Assembly (NCBI GenBank): GCA_023953845.1
Contig: JAMLJC010000001.1
Coordinates: forward strand, 1,922,001 to 1,986,000
DNA length: 64,000 nt
Direction of reading: 5' to 3'
DNA from: Rhizobiaceae bacterium
Lineage (GTDB): Bacteria > Pseudomonadota > Alphaproteobacteria > Rhizobiales > Rhizobiaceae
Under the pieces are notes generated by a model. It made no database searches. It was given only the letters and a program-made list of their open reading frames with translations, and was not told the origin of the DNA. Made by a program: the position numbers and the translations under genes. This document shows positions 1 to 9,197 of the stretch, piece by piece; position 1 is the stretch's first letter, and each line of letters opens with the position of its first letter.

Positions 1-2143
1 TCGCCTGCTCCTCGCCGGCATAGGTGAGCAGCCTTTGCAGCCAGCGCGAGGCGACCGCTGGCGCGTCGCCCGAGCGCGCCGAACGGCTGAGCACGACGCG
101 CCTCGCGCCCATCGTCATGGCGAAGTCATGCGCGGCGAGGCCGATGCGGCGCTCGGGCGGCTCCAGCGTCAGCTCGGTTTTCATCAGCCGGGACATGAAG
201 CGGTCGGCCTCTGCCTTGCGCGGCCACTTGCCTTCGTTCAGGCCGCCGATCACCAGCAGGTCGACGGACTGCAATCGCGCTTCCAGCGCTCCCCAGATGG
301 CGATGCGGCTTTCCGCGCCCGGACGCGGCTTGACCACCTCCGGCGCGATCAGCGCCCTGAAGACATCCGGCCATTCCGTCCCGGCGAGCGCGAAGGGCCC
401 ATCCGATGCGATCAGCGAACGCAGGAAATCCGCGAGCCTTTCGCCGGCCTCACCCCGGTAAAGTTCACCAAGCCCGCCATCCGCCCCACGCCCCAGCGCC
501 TCGAATGCGATGACAGTCGCGCGGGCAAGATCGGCAACGGTGAGAGCGTGTTCCGAGCGCAAGGCGGCGAGCGGCGCGATGACCTCGCCAAGCCGGGCGA
601 GCATGGCGCGCGCATCCTCGATCCGCCGCTCGGTCACGCGGCGTCGCCAGAAGGCGGAACGGCTTTCCTCAGGCAGACGCTTCTCGAACAAAGCCGTCAG
701 TTCCGCAATATCCGGGCGTCCGGTGCCGCCGCGCAGCGCCACAAGTTCCACCATTTCCGCCGCCGCGCGCACCGCGCCACGGTCCATGCCAAGGGCGAGC
801 AGCGGATGCTTCAGCAGCGCCACGATGGAAACGGGATCGCCCGGCTCGAACACTGCCGCCAGAAGCAGCGTCAGCAATTCGGCCGGAGCGGTTCGCGACA
901 AGGGCGTGCCGCCGGAATCGTCGGCCACCACATTGAACCGCAGGAGTTCGGACGACACACGTCTCGCCAGATTGCGATCCGGCGTCACCAGCGCGACCTT
1001 CGCTTCTGGGTCCGCGGCGGCCTGCTTGAGCGCGATGGCGATGGAAGCCGCCTCGTCGCGCTCGTTCGCCGCCTCGATCAGCGTGACTTCGGCTAGGGCG
1101 GCCGACACCGCCTCGGCGCGCAAATCCCGCCCTGTCGCCCAGGTATCCGTCGTCTCAGCCGGTCGCAGCGCCTCGCTGACGCAGGCCCTGCGCGCAGACA
1201 TGGCCGGCTTCAGTTCGCCGACCTCTTCGACGCCATCCCGCGTCGCCTTGAGCGCGCGCAGCAGCTTGGCGAGACCGTATTGCGGATGGCCGAGGATGGT
1301 GGGCTCGGGGTTCTGCGCGTTGATCGCGGCCCACGATTCCGCGTCTATGCCGAGATCGAGGCCGGGCAGCACCACCGCGCCGCGTTCCAGCCGCGCGATG
1401 ACGGAGAGCAACTCGCAGGTCGCCGGTAGCGAGCCGGTCGAGCCCGCCGCGATCACCGGGCCGGGCGGCGGACTGCGCTTCAGCCGCTCCGCCTCCAACC
1501 GGATCAGCCGGCTGCGATGCGCAGCCGGATTGGATCTTTGGCGCGAGGCGAGGATCGCCGGCCATTGCTCGGTGACGATGTTGAGGAAATCCAGCGTCAC
1601 CTGCCACCAGCCTGCAAGTTCCCCCGAGACGAGGTCGCCGAGCTTCGTCCAGTCCGCTCCTTCCGTCTCGATCTCGTCCATCAGCCCGGCAAGATCCCGG
1701 GCGTGCCAGATGGCGTCGGCGGAGGAAGCCGGCACGACGACATCCTCGGCATAGAGCGCGGCGACATGCGCCGGCAGGCGGCGCTTCCACGCGCGCACGA
1801 GATCGGCCAGCAGAAGCAGCCGGTCGAGCGGCGCGATCGGCGGTTCGAGATCGAGCGAGCCCGAGAAATCGCCGTCGAAGATCGCACCGTCCTCGTCGAA
1901 CTCGCCCAGCGCGCGGATTGTCGGCAGAATGGCGGAGTTTCCACCGGAAAGCCCGACAAAGACGCTGCGCAACTCGCGCGCGGCGCGCCGCGTCGGCAGA
2001 TAGATCGTGGCGCCCGCCAGCGCCAACGGGTCGCCGCCGTCGAAACCCGGCACCAGCCGGCCGGACACCAGCGCTTCCGCCAGCTTCGGCAGGAAAGGCG
2101 CGCCGGGCGCGATGGTAAAAAGACGCGGCGCGGCTGCGCTCAT
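1..2143 (-). CDS. addB: Double-strand break repair protein AddB (C-terminal part outside window)
   Basis: AddB is the non-motor helicase-like and nuclease subunit of AddAB, the alphaproteobacterial counterpart of RecBCD for processing DNA ends before recombination. The frame reads without a stop from ATG 2143 to the window edge, about 714 codons. It starts MSAAAPRLFTIAPGAPFL and contains IYLPTRRAARELRSVF, GPVIAAGSTGSLPAT and VDLLVIGGLNEGKWPRKAEA, all typical of the family. The C-terminal nuclease and iron-sulfur region lies beyond position 1. The start overlaps the murU stop as ATGA, so the two are probably translationally coupled. In related genomes addA follows next; that part is not visible here. 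Confidence 0.9.
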   Translation of the reverse strand, partial: MSAAAPRLFTIAPGAPFLPKLAEALVSGRLVPGFDGGDPLALAGATIYLPTRRAARELRSVFVGLSGGNSAILPTIRALGEFDEDGAIFDGDFSGSLDLEPPIAPLDRLLLLADLVRAWKRRLPAHVAALYAEDVVVPASSADAIWHARDLAGLMDEIETEGADWTKLGDLVSGELAGWWQVTLDFLNIVTEQWPAILASRQRSNPAAHRSRLIRLEAERLKRSPPPGPVIAAGSTGSLPATCELLSVIARLERGAVVLPGLDLGIDAESWAAINAQNPEPTILGHPQYGLAKLLRALKATRDGVEEVGELKPAMSARRACVSEALRPAETTDTWATGRDLRAEAVSAALAEVTLIEAANERDEAASIAIALKQAAADPEAKVALVTPDRNLARRVSSELLRFNVVADDSGGTPLSRTAPAELLTLLLAAVFEPGDPVSIVALLKHPLLALGMDRGAVRAAAEMVELVALRGGTGRPDIAELTALFEKRLPEESRSAFWRRRVTERRIEDARAMLARLGEVIAPLAALRSEHALTVADLARATVIAFEALGRGADGGLGELYRGEAGERLADFLRSLIASDGPFALAGTEWPDVFRALIAPEVVKPRPGAESRIAIWGALEARLQSVDLLVIGGLNEGKWPRKAEADRFMSRLMKTELTLEPPERRIGLAAHDFAMTMGARRVVLSRSARSGDAPAVASRWLQRLLTYAGEEQA

Positions 2144-2898
2144 GACGCCCCGGAGGGAGCCACGCCGCCGGCTCGTTCGGCGAGCGCGCGGGCGACGACT
2201 GCCTCGGCCGGCGCGATGGCGTCGGGCGTGCCGACCGTGATCCAGTGCCCGTCGAGTACGTGACCGAACAGCCGGCCTTTGGCGATCGCCTCGTCGAAAT
2301 AGCGGTTAAGCGAGGAAACGGCGATTTCCTTGCCGGCGAACAGATCGGCGCTGAGGATCGCCGCGCCCGCATAGATCATGCCGGACGGATCGCCCCTGGC
2401 GCGCGACAGGCGGCCATCGGCGTCGATCAGGAAATCGGCGCCGCCGCTGTGTCCCGTCGCGGATTTCAGGTCGGAAAGCATTAGGAGAATATCCATCCGC
2501 GACGGGTCCCATTCAAGGGCGAGCGCATCGAGATTGGCAACACTCCTGTCAATCCAGAACGTGTCGGCGTTGAGCAGGTAGAACGGTTCGCGCCCGAGTT
2601 TCGGCAGAGCCCTGACGATGCCGCCCGCCGAATCGAGAAGGCCGTCCCGCTCGTCCGAAACGACGATATGCGGGACCTTCCTGCCCGCGACATGGGCAAT
2701 GATCTGGTCCGGGAGATAATGGACGTTGACGACTGCCTTCTCCACGCCGCTGACCGCCAGCATGTCCAGCCCCCAGTCCAAAAGCGTCTTGCCGGCGACC
2801 GGCACAAGCGGCTTCGGCATCGTCTCGGTGATCGGCCGCATACGCTTGCCGAGCCCCGCCGCGAGCACCATCGCCGTCTTGGGTTTCCAGCCGGTCAT
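2140..2898 (-). CDS. murU: N-acetylmuramate alpha-1-phosphate uridylyltransferase (MurU-type nucleotidyltransferase)
   Basis: Predicted to convert MurNAc-1-phosphate and UTP to UDP-MurNAc in the peptidoglycan recycling route that bypasses de novo UDP-MurNAc synthesis. The 252-residue protein has the nucleotidyltransferase N-terminus AMVLAAGLGKRMRPITETMP followed by KPLVPVAGKTLLDWGLDML, and the metal-binding LLNADTFW segment near residue 110. It overlaps the upstream fusion gene by four bases. That gene carries the AmgK kinase domain that would supply its substrate, the same partnership as amgK-murU in Pseudomonas. A generic sugar-1-phosphate nucleotidyltransferase is the alternative reading; context favours MurU. 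Confidence 0.82.
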   Translation of the reverse strand: MTGWKPKTAMVLAAGLGKRMRPITETMPKPLVPVAGKTLLDWGLDMLAVSGVEKAVVNVHYLPDQIIAHVAGRKVPHIVVSDERDGLLDSAGGIVRALPKLGREPFYLLNADTFWIDRSVANLDALALEWDPSRMDILLMLSDLKSATGHSGGADFLIDADGRLSRARGDPSGMIYAGAAILSADLFAGKEIAVSSLNRYFDEAIAKGRLFGHVLDGHWITVGTPDAIAPAEAVVARALAERAGGVAPSGAS

Positions 2899-4406
2899 GC
2901 GGCAATCTCATCCAGAAATCCGTGGTGCGCATAGAGACCGGCAAGTTCCGCCAGCGCCGGATGTTCGAGCGCGCGGCGCAGATAATCGCGAATGCGCGGC
3001 AGATGCTTCAGATAGGCCGGCTTGCCGTCGCGCTCCTTCAGCCGCACGAAAATGCCGAGGATTTTCGTGTTCCGCTGTGCCGCCATGATGGCGTAGGCCT
3101 CGCGGAATCCCGCTTCGTCGAAAGCGCCGGACGCCTTCCGACGTTCGACATAAGCGTCGGCCACGGCGCGCTCCAGCTCCTCCGGCACGGTGACGCGCGC
3201 GTCCATGGCGAGCGAAGCGACGTCGTAGGCGACGGGACCGATCAGCGCGTCCTGGAAATCGATGACGCCGAGCCGGTCGTGGCCTTTCCTCTCAGCGCGC
3301 CAGATCAGGTTCGGCGAATGATAGTCGCGCTGGACAAGGCCGGGCTCGGCGGTTTCCAGCCGGTCGATCAGAGCGTTCCAGACGGCGGCGAATTCGGTCC
3401 GAAGCGGCACATCCGGTGGCTTGCCCGTGCGCCATTTGACGTACCAGTCCAGCAACAGTTCGACCTCGATCAGCATCGCCTCGCGGTCGAAGGGCGGCAC
3501 GTCGTGAAAAATGCCGTCAGCGACCGGCAGATGGCTCCTGACCGGCTTGCCATGCAGGTCGGCCAGCAACTCGGCCGCCGCGATGTAGCGTTCCGCGATC
3601 GGCTGCCCCGCCGTATCGATGACGCCTTCGGAGCCGAGATTCTCGATCAGCAGGAAGCCATGATCGAGATCCTGCGCATGGATGCGCGGCACGCTGACGC
3701 CGGCCTCGGCAAGCGCGCGGTCGACGCCGACGAAAGCCGCGACCGTCCGCGACGTGTGCGCGATCTCGGCATAGGCCTTGCCGTTCTTGACGACCGGCCC
3801 GAGCACCAGCGGCGGCGAGTTCATCAGGATGCGCGGTTCTTCTCCCGCAAGGGACACCGTTTCATAGCTGCGCGCCGAGGCATCGCCGGTGAGATGACGG
3901 CGCGACGCCTCGCCCCATCCGGCCATCGCGAGAAAGTCCCGCATGGCGAGCGCCCGCGCGACTCTTTCGAACGGCTTGCCGATGCCGGTGATGGTCGCCA
4001 GCCGGCCTTCGCCTTCATGCGCCAACGTCACATGGATGGTTTCCGCCGGCAGCAGGTCGCCGGCCCGTTCGGGCCATTCGATCAGCGCCGCGCCCGTCTC
4101 CAGCGCCTCGTCGAGGCCTAGTTCCAGAAGTTCGTCAGGCGACGCCGTGCGATAGAGATCGAAATGATGGATCGGCAACCGCCCCTCATAGGCCTGCACC
4201 AGCGTGAAGGTCGGGCTCGGCACGTCGAGTTCGGCATCGTCTGCTACGGCCCTGATCAGCGCACGCGCCAGCGTCGTCTTGCCGGCGCCGAGATCGCCAT
4301 GCAGCGCGACGACATCGCCCGCCTTCAGCGCCTGAGCCAGATCCTCGCCAAGCTGCGCCGTCGCGGCCTCGCTGGCGAGGAAGCGCTCGCGCCGGAACGC
4401 CGTCAT
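2895..4406 (-). CDS. tsaE: TsaE / AmgK fusion: tRNA t6A ATPase domain plus anomeric amino-sugar kinase domain
   Basis: This 503-residue protein joins two activities. Residues about 1-150 are TsaE, the ATPase of the t6A37 tRNA modification machinery, with Walker A GDLGAGKTTLARALI and the VPSPTFTLVQAYEGRLPIHH segment. Residues about 160-503 are an aminoglycoside-phosphotransferase-type kinase with catalytic loop QRDYHSPNLIW and metal-binding VIDFQDALIGPVAYD. These match AmgK, the anomeric MurNAc/GlcNAc kinase. It abuts divL (stop TAG at 4407-4409, ATG at 4406) and overlaps murU by four bases. Fusions of this type occur in Hyphomicrobiales. The kinase substrate is inferred from the neighbouring murU. 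Confidence 0.85.
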   Translation of the reverse strand: MTAFRRERFLASEAATAQLGEDLAQALKAGDVVALHGDLGAGKTTLARALIRAVADDAELDVPSPTFTLVQAYEGRLPIHHFDLYRTASPDELLELGLDEALETGAALIEWPERAGDLLPAETIHVTLAHEGEGRLATITGIGKPFERVARALAMRDFLAMAGWGEASRRHLTGDASARSYETVSLAGEEPRILMNSPPLVLGPVVKNGKAYAEIAHTSRTVAAFVGVDRALAEAGVSVPRIHAQDLDHGFLLIENLGSEGVIDTAGQPIAERYIAAAELLADLHGKPVRSHLPVADGIFHDVPPFDREAMLIEVELLLDWYVKWRTGKPPDVPLRTEFAAVWNALIDRLETAEPGLVQRDYHSPNLIWRAERKGHDRLGVIDFQDALIGPVAYDVASLAMDARVTVPEELERAVADAYVERRKASGAFDEAGFREAYAIMAAQRNTKILGIFVRLKERDGKPAYLKHLPRIRDYLRRALEHPALAELAGLYAHHGFLDEIAA

Positions 4407-6962
4407 CTATTCGGCCGCATCCTGCATCGCGCGCGGCTGCCGCGGGAAGAAGCAGATGACCGTGGTGCCGTGGTCGTCGCCGGATTCAATGCGAACATTG
4501 CCGCCATGCAGCTCGACGAAGCTCTTGACGATGGAGAGCCCGAGCCCGGCCCCGCGCCGGCGGCCGCCATTGGCGTGGGATTCGAAGCGGCGGAACGCGA
4601 TCTCGAGCAGATCGGGCGCCATGCCGGGGCCGTCGTCCTTGACCGCGAATTCGACGCCCTCGGCGACGTCGCGGCAGGTCAGCGTCACGGTGCTGCCTTC
4701 CGGCGCGTAGTTGGCGGCGTTGCTGAGGAGGTTGAGCAGGACCTGGCGAACGCGATTCTCGTCGCCCAGCATCGATTTCGGCGCGTCGGCTATGTCGACC
4801 GCGAGCGTGATGCGATGCTCGGTGAAGCGGTCGGACACCATCTCCGCGGCCGACGCGATCACCTGCGGAATGCGGACCTCGCCCATTTCGAGCTGCATGA
4901 TGCCGGCATCGACCGTGGCGAGGTCGAGTATGTCGTTGACTAGCGTCAAGAGCACCGAGGAGGAGGAGAATATGTGTCCGACATATTCCTTCTGCCGCTC
5001 ATTGAGCGGTCCGGTGGTGCCCAGCTCCAAAAGTTCGGTGAAGCCGATGATGTTGGTCAGCGGCGAGCGCAGTTCGTAGGAGACCCGCTGGATGAAGTCG
5101 TCCTTGAGCTGGTCGGCCTTTTGCAAGGCGTCATTCTTGTCCTGCAGCGCGCGCTCGACATTGACGCTGTCGGTCACATCGATGAAGGTCAGCATCACCT
5201 GCCCGTTCGGCAGATGGATCAGGCCATGGCGCAGCACGGTGCCGTTGCGGAGCCCGGTCTGCCCCTGACAGTCGCGGCGCTCGTCGTCGAAGCCGGTCAC
5301 GGCGGCGACGAAGCTGTTCCACGGGCTGTCGGCGGCCATGTCGCGGCAGGCGTCGCGCAATTGCGATATGTGCGTCTGCGAGCTGATCGTCTCGGGATCG
5401 AGCCCCCACAGTTTCGAGAAGGCCGGATTGGCGAGCCGCGTGCGGCCGTCCGGCCCGAACACGGCGACGCCTTCGGCCAGATTGTCGAGTGTCTCGCCCT
5501 GCACGCGGATCGCGGCGTTGTAGCGGCTTTCGAGGTCGATCTTTTCCGTCAGGTTCTCGAACACCCAGGTCACGCCGCCCTTGGGCTGCGGGTTGGCGAC
5601 GACGCGGACGGTGCGGCCGTCCGGCAGGTGCCACCAATGTTCTGCCGGCTCGACGGCGCGATAGACGGCGAGCAGATTCTCCTTCCAGCGCCGCCATTCG
5701 GGTTGCTCGGCGAGCTTGCCGTCGCCCCGCAGCCGGTCGAGCACCAGCGCATTGTCGGGCGCGCTGTTGAGGAAGGGAACGTCCAGTTCCCACAGCTTCT
5801 GGAAGGCGGCATTGTAGAAGCGCAGCTTCTGGTCGGCGTCGAACTGGGCGACGGCCGTCGTCAGCTGGTCGAGCGTATTGGCGTGGTTGCGCACGATCTG
5901 GGCGTAGTCCTCGCGGATCGCCTCCGCGCCGCTGATATCCTGCGCCAGTCCTGCCGAACCGTTGGGGCCGGCGAAATCCGTGACGCTGAACATCCTGCGA
6001 TCGCCGCGCACCACCGTCGAGACGATCTGCTCGAAAAGCTTGCTGGTCCGGTGCTGGTCCGCGATCGACTCGCGCGCCTGCGTGCCTAGAAGCTCCTTGC
6101 CGTCGCGCACCGCGCCTTCCGCGCCATCGGCTTCCGCCGCGTCGGCATAGGCGCGGTTGACCCATTTCAGCCGTCCGTCCTGGTTCCTGATCCAGAACGG
6201 CATATTGAGCGCGTCGATCATGCCGAGCAGCGTGTCATAATCGGCTGCGAGCTGCTGGTTTTCGATCCTGAGGCGCGCTTCGGCGCGCTGGGCTTCCGAC
6301 AGCGAGATGAAACGCACGATGGCATGCGTCGGCGTCTTGCGCCCGCGCACTTCGAGCGGCGCGCCGCTCTGGCTTTCGACGAGCCGGTCGAAGGGCGTGC
6401 CTTTCTCCCGCAGCGTCTCGATGGCCTTTTCAATGGCCGACGCCGAGAGCGGCGACAGCCACCGCCCGAAGGCGAGGAACGAACTGCGGTCTTCCGGTGC
6501 CCCCGTTTCGGAAGGCAGTCCGCCGACCAGATCGGGTTTGGAGCGGTCGGCCGGCCATATGACGAGCCGCTGGTCGCGCAGGTTGAGCAGCGCCTCGGTG
6601 CGGGACAGCGCGTTGTTCAGCTCGGACACCTTGGCGCGCAACGCGACGTTCTGCGACGCCGTACGGGCGCGTTCCCGGATCAGCCATATCGCCGACAGCA
6701 GCGCCGACCCCATGACGCCGGCGAAGACGGCGAACTGGATCACCTCGAAGGTGCCGACGGAGATTCCGGAGATGCCGAACAGGTCCATGTCCTGCGCATG
6801 AGCGCGGCCGCCGAGCGTGAGCGCCGTCGTGGAGGCAAGCGCGGTGATCGCCGTCCGCGCTGCGGGCCGCATGGAAAACCTCTCGCGCGCCGTCGCCGGA
6901 CGCGAATCGTTCTGGCCGCCGGATACGGCCTCTCCCGCATGGCGCGGGCTGTCCCCCGGCAT
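4407..6962 (-). CDS. divL: DivL-type PAS-domain tyrosine pseudo-histidine kinase
   Basis: The 851-residue protein has a signal-like or membrane N-terminus, a membrane segment near residues 75-97, several PAS-type domains at about 230-600, then dimerisation and ATPase domains with GLGLSIVKSF and DDGPGMAPDLL. The phosphoacceptor histidine of the H-box is a tyrosine: VSYELRSPLTNI, Tyr629, codon TAC at 5076-5078. This is the hallmark of DivL, which controls the CckA-CtrA cell-cycle phosphorelay by binding DivK instead of acting as a kinase. The start is chosen because AGAGG lies seven bases before ATG 6962. An internal ATG at 6872 also has GAGAGG upstream and would give a cleaner signal peptide. 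Confidence 0.85.
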   Translation of the reverse strand: MPGDSPRHAGEAVSGGQNDSRPATARERFSMRPAARTAITALASTTALTLGGRAHAQDMDLFGISGISVGTFEVIQFAVFAGVMGSALLSAIWLIRERARTASQNVALRAKVSELNNALSRTEALLNLRDQRLVIWPADRSKPDLVGGLPSETGAPEDRSSFLAFGRWLSPLSASAIEKAIETLREKGTPFDRLVESQSGAPLEVRGRKTPTHAIVRFISLSEAQRAEARLRIENQQLAADYDTLLGMIDALNMPFWIRNQDGRLKWVNRAYADAAEADGAEGAVRDGKELLGTQARESIADQHRTSKLFEQIVSTVVRGDRRMFSVTDFAGPNGSAGLAQDISGAEAIREDYAQIVRNHANTLDQLTTAVAQFDADQKLRFYNAAFQKLWELDVPFLNSAPDNALVLDRLRGDGKLAEQPEWRRWKENLLAVYRAVEPAEHWWHLPDGRTVRVVANPQPKGGVTWVFENLTEKIDLESRYNAAIRVQGETLDNLAEGVAVFGPDGRTRLANPAFSKLWGLDPETISSQTHISQLRDACRDMAADSPWNSFVAAVTGFDDERRDCQGQTGLRNGTVLRHGLIHLPNGQVMLTFIDVTDSVNVERALQDKNDALQKADQLKDDFIQRVSYELRSPLTNIIGFTELLELGTTGPLNERQKEYVGHIFSSSSVLLTLVNDILDLATVDAGIMQLEMGEVRIPQVIASAAEMVSDRFTEHRITLAVDIADAPKSMLGDENRVRQVLLNLLSNAANYAPEGSTVTLTCRDVAEGVEFAVKDDGPGMAPDLLEIAFRRFESHANGGRRRGAGLGLSIVKSFVELHGGNVRIESGDDHGTTVICFFPRQPRAMQDAAE

Positions 6963-7087
6963 GTCTTGTCCTCTCGCCGCTAGAATTCCAAGACCGCCTG
7001 TTCCGCTCCTACGAAGCCCTACCCCGAAGCGGATGCATCGCGAATCACTTCACAATAGACGCTGGGCGAATCGCCGTGAAGAAGCTT

Positions 7088-7125
7088 CGCGGCAAAAAGA
7101 AACGCCGCGCGCTTGTCAAGCGCGC
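7088..7125 (-). terminator. Rho-independent terminator after ahcY
   Basis: An eight-base stem (7107-7114 pairing with 7118-7125, loop of three) is followed on the minus strand by GGCG and then TTTCTTTTT. It lies about 35 bases past the ahcY stop and separates ahcY from divL. Confidence 0.65.
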
Positions 7126-7158
7126 AGCGTCAATATCTTGTGTTATATTCCAGCGAAA

Positions 7159-8559
7159 TCAGTATCTGTAGTGTTCGGGCTTGAACGGCCCCTGTGGGGT
7201 CACGCCGATATAGGCGGCCTGCTCGCCGGACAGTTCCGTCAGCTTCGCGCCGAGCTTTTCGAGATGCAGCCGCGCCACCTTCTCGTCGAGGTGTTTTGGC
7301 AGCGTGTAGACCTTGTTCTCGTACTTGCCGGGCTGCGTCCACAGCTCGATCTGGGCCAGCACCTGGTTGGTGAAGGAGGCCGACATGACGAAGCTCGGAT
7401 GGCCGGTCGCGTTGCCGAGATTGAGCAGGCGGCCCTCCGACAGCAGGATCATGCGCTTGCCGTCCGGGAAGACGATCATGTCCACCTGCGGCTTGACATT
7501 GGTCCATTTCAGGTTGCGCAGCGCGGCCACCTGAATCTCGTTGTCGAAATGGCCGATATTGCCGACGATCGCCATGTCCTTCAGCTTGCGCATATGGTCG
7601 AGCGTCAGCACGTCCTTGTTGCCGGTGGCGGTGATGATGATGTCGGCGGATGAGATCGCGTCGTCCATGGTGACGACCTCATAGCCGTCCATGGCGGCCT
7701 GCAGCGCGCAGATCGGATCGGCTTCCGTCACCTTCACGCGTGCTCCGGCGCCCTGCAGCGAGGCGGCCGAGCCCTTGCCCACGTCGCCATAGCCGGCGAC
7801 GATGGCGACCTTGCCGGCCATCATCACGTCGGTGCCGCGGCGGATGCCGTCGACCAGCGATTCCTTGCAGCCATATTTGTTGTCGAACTTCGACTTGGTG
7901 ACCGAGTCGTTGACGTTGATCGCGGGGAAAGGCAGCAGGCCCTTCTTCTGGAGCTGATAGAGGCGGTTGACGCCCGTCGTCGTCTCCTCGCTGACGCCGC
8001 GGATCGCCTCGCGCTGCTTCGTGAACCAGCCGGGCGATGCCTTGAGCCGCTTGGCGATCTGCGCGAACAGGATTTCCTCCTCCTCGCTGCCGGGATTCTT
8101 GAGGATGTCCTCGCCCGCTTCGGCGCGCGCGCCGAGCAGGATGTACATGGTGGCGTCGCCGCCATCGTCGAGGATCATGTTGGACAGGCCGCCATCGGCC
8201 CACTGGAAGATCTTGTCGGTGTAGTCCCAGTAGTCCTCGAGCGACTCGCCCTTGATCGCGAAGACCGGGACGCCGCTGGCCGCGATCGCCGCCGCCGCAT
8301 GGTCCTGCGTCGAGAATATGTTGCAGGAGGCCCAGCGGATTTCGGCGCCGAGCGCCTTCAGCGTCTCGATCAGCACGGCGGTCTGGATGGTCATGTGCAG
8401 CGAGCCGGTGATGCGCGCACCCTTGAGCGGCTGCGTCGGGCCGAACTCCTCGCGCGCGGCCATCAGGCCCGGCATCTCGGTCTCGGCGATGTCGATTTCC
8501 TTGCGGCCCCAATCGGCCAGCGAAATGTCGGCGACGACATAATCCTTGTGAGCTGTCAC
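7159..8559 (-). CDS. ahcY: Adenosylhomocysteinase (S-adenosyl-L-homocysteine hydrolase)
   Basis: Splits S-adenosylhomocysteine into adenosine and homocysteine, relieving product inhibition of methyltransferases and feeding the methionine cycle. Family segments are clear: LTGSLHMTIQTAVLIETLKA-like text near the N-terminus, NVNDSVTKSKFDNKYGC, the NAD-binding GYGDVGKGSAASL, and the C-terminal PFKPEHYRY. The start is GTG 8559, with GGAGA six bases upstream, giving 466 residues that begin V-TAHKDYVVADISL, the usual N-terminus. The frame stays open further upstream to a TTG at 8661, but that extension is unlike the family. The leader (8560-8699) holds a small hairpin at 8606-8620. I could not match it to a SAM or SAH riboswitch. 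Confidence 0.95.
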   Translation of the reverse strand: MTAHKDYVVADISLADWGRKEIDIAETEMPGLMAAREEFGPTQPLKGARITGSLHMTIQTAVLIETLKALGAEIRWASCNIFSTQDHAAAAIAASGVPVFAIKGESLEDYWDYTDKIFQWADGGLSNMILDDGGDATMYILLGARAEAGEDILKNPGSEEEEILFAQIAKRLKASPGWFTKQREAIRGVSEETTTGVNRLYQLQKKGLLPFPAINVNDSVTKSKFDNKYGCKESLVDGIRRGTDVMMAGKVAIVAGYGDVGKGSAASLQGAGARVKVTEADPICALQAAMDGYEVVTMDDAISSADIIITATGNKDVLTLDHMRKLKDMAIVGNIGHFDNEIQVAALRNLKWTNVKPQVDMIVFPDGKRMILLSEGRLLNLGNATGHPSFVMSASFTNQVLAQIELWTQPGKYENKVYTLPKHLDEKVARLHLEKLGAKLTELSGEQAAYIGVTPQGPFKPEHYRY

Positions 8560-8699
8560 GGCAGGTCTCCAATCGTTGAGAATCGGACGGCGCACGGCAC
8601 GTCCTCCGGACGGCATCCGGAAATGGTGCGCCTGACTAGCAGAAGCCGTCTGTATCGACAATGGGACATAAAGAAATCTTTATGCGTGCATGTCGGACG

Positions 8700-9179
8700 T
8701 TATTTCCGGAGGTAAAGGAAATAACGGTCCTTCGGCACGCCGGGCGGCACGATCATGGGCTCCAGTGCCTCATGATCGAGCGGCAGACCGCTGGCTGAGA
8801 TCCCGCCCGAACGCAGCAGGCCCGCGATCAGTTGCGGCAGCCAGCGCAGCGTCAGCGCGTCCTTGTCTTCATAGCCTGTGCCGATATCGGCATGCACAAG
8901 CGCGGCACCGATGCCGACGAAGGCCTGCGCAGTCTCGGCGATCTCACCCAGCACCAGATCGTCGGTTGCCGGCGCGGTAGGAAGATGCGCGGCGAAGGCC
9001 CTGTCGAAAGCGACGACGCGCCGCCCCGGCATGCGCTCGCGCAGATGATCGTAGGTGCGGCCGTTGCCTAGGCCGAGTTCCATCACCGGCCCCTCGACAT
9101 CGGCAAGCAGGTCGGCGACATGGTTGAGGCAGTCGCGCTGCGCCGACATGCGGCGGATGAAGCTGTCGAGGCGGCTCAT
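8700..9179 (-). CDS. Small SAM-methyltransferase-like protein, paralogue of the gene at 11702-12202
   Basis: A 159-residue protein with a Rossmann methyltransferase glycine loop, VMELGLGNGRTYDHLRERM, an acidic/aromatic strand (VVAFDRAF) after the second beta strand, and LVHADIGTG. This fits a class I SAM-dependent methyltransferase fold, but the protein is shorter than most active enzymes. It resembles the protein encoded at 11702-12202 along its whole length: the glycine loop, LVH-D-G, a late GG-I-S-LPL and a final RYFLY. It sits 18 bases downstream of lpsL on the same strand, so it is probably co-transcribed. Substrate unknown; a role in uronate polysaccharide decoration is inferred only from position. 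Confidence 0.7.
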   Translation of the reverse strand: MSRLDSFIRRMSAQRDCLNHVADLLADVEGPVMELGLGNGRTYDHLRERMPGRRVVAFDRAFAAHLPTAPATDDLVLGEIAETAQAFVGIGAALVHADIGTGYEDKDALTLRWLPQLIAGLLRSGGISASGLPLDHEALEPMIVPPGVPKDRYFLYLRK

Positions 9180-9197
9180 TTCTGTGGTCTCGTCCGC

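Noticed and set aside
8560..8699. Possible SAM or SAH riboswitch in front of ahcY
   Set aside because: Only a small CCGGA/TCCGG hairpin is present. I could not match the conserved cores of SAM-II, SAM/SAH or SAH riboswitches. A covariance-model search would decide.
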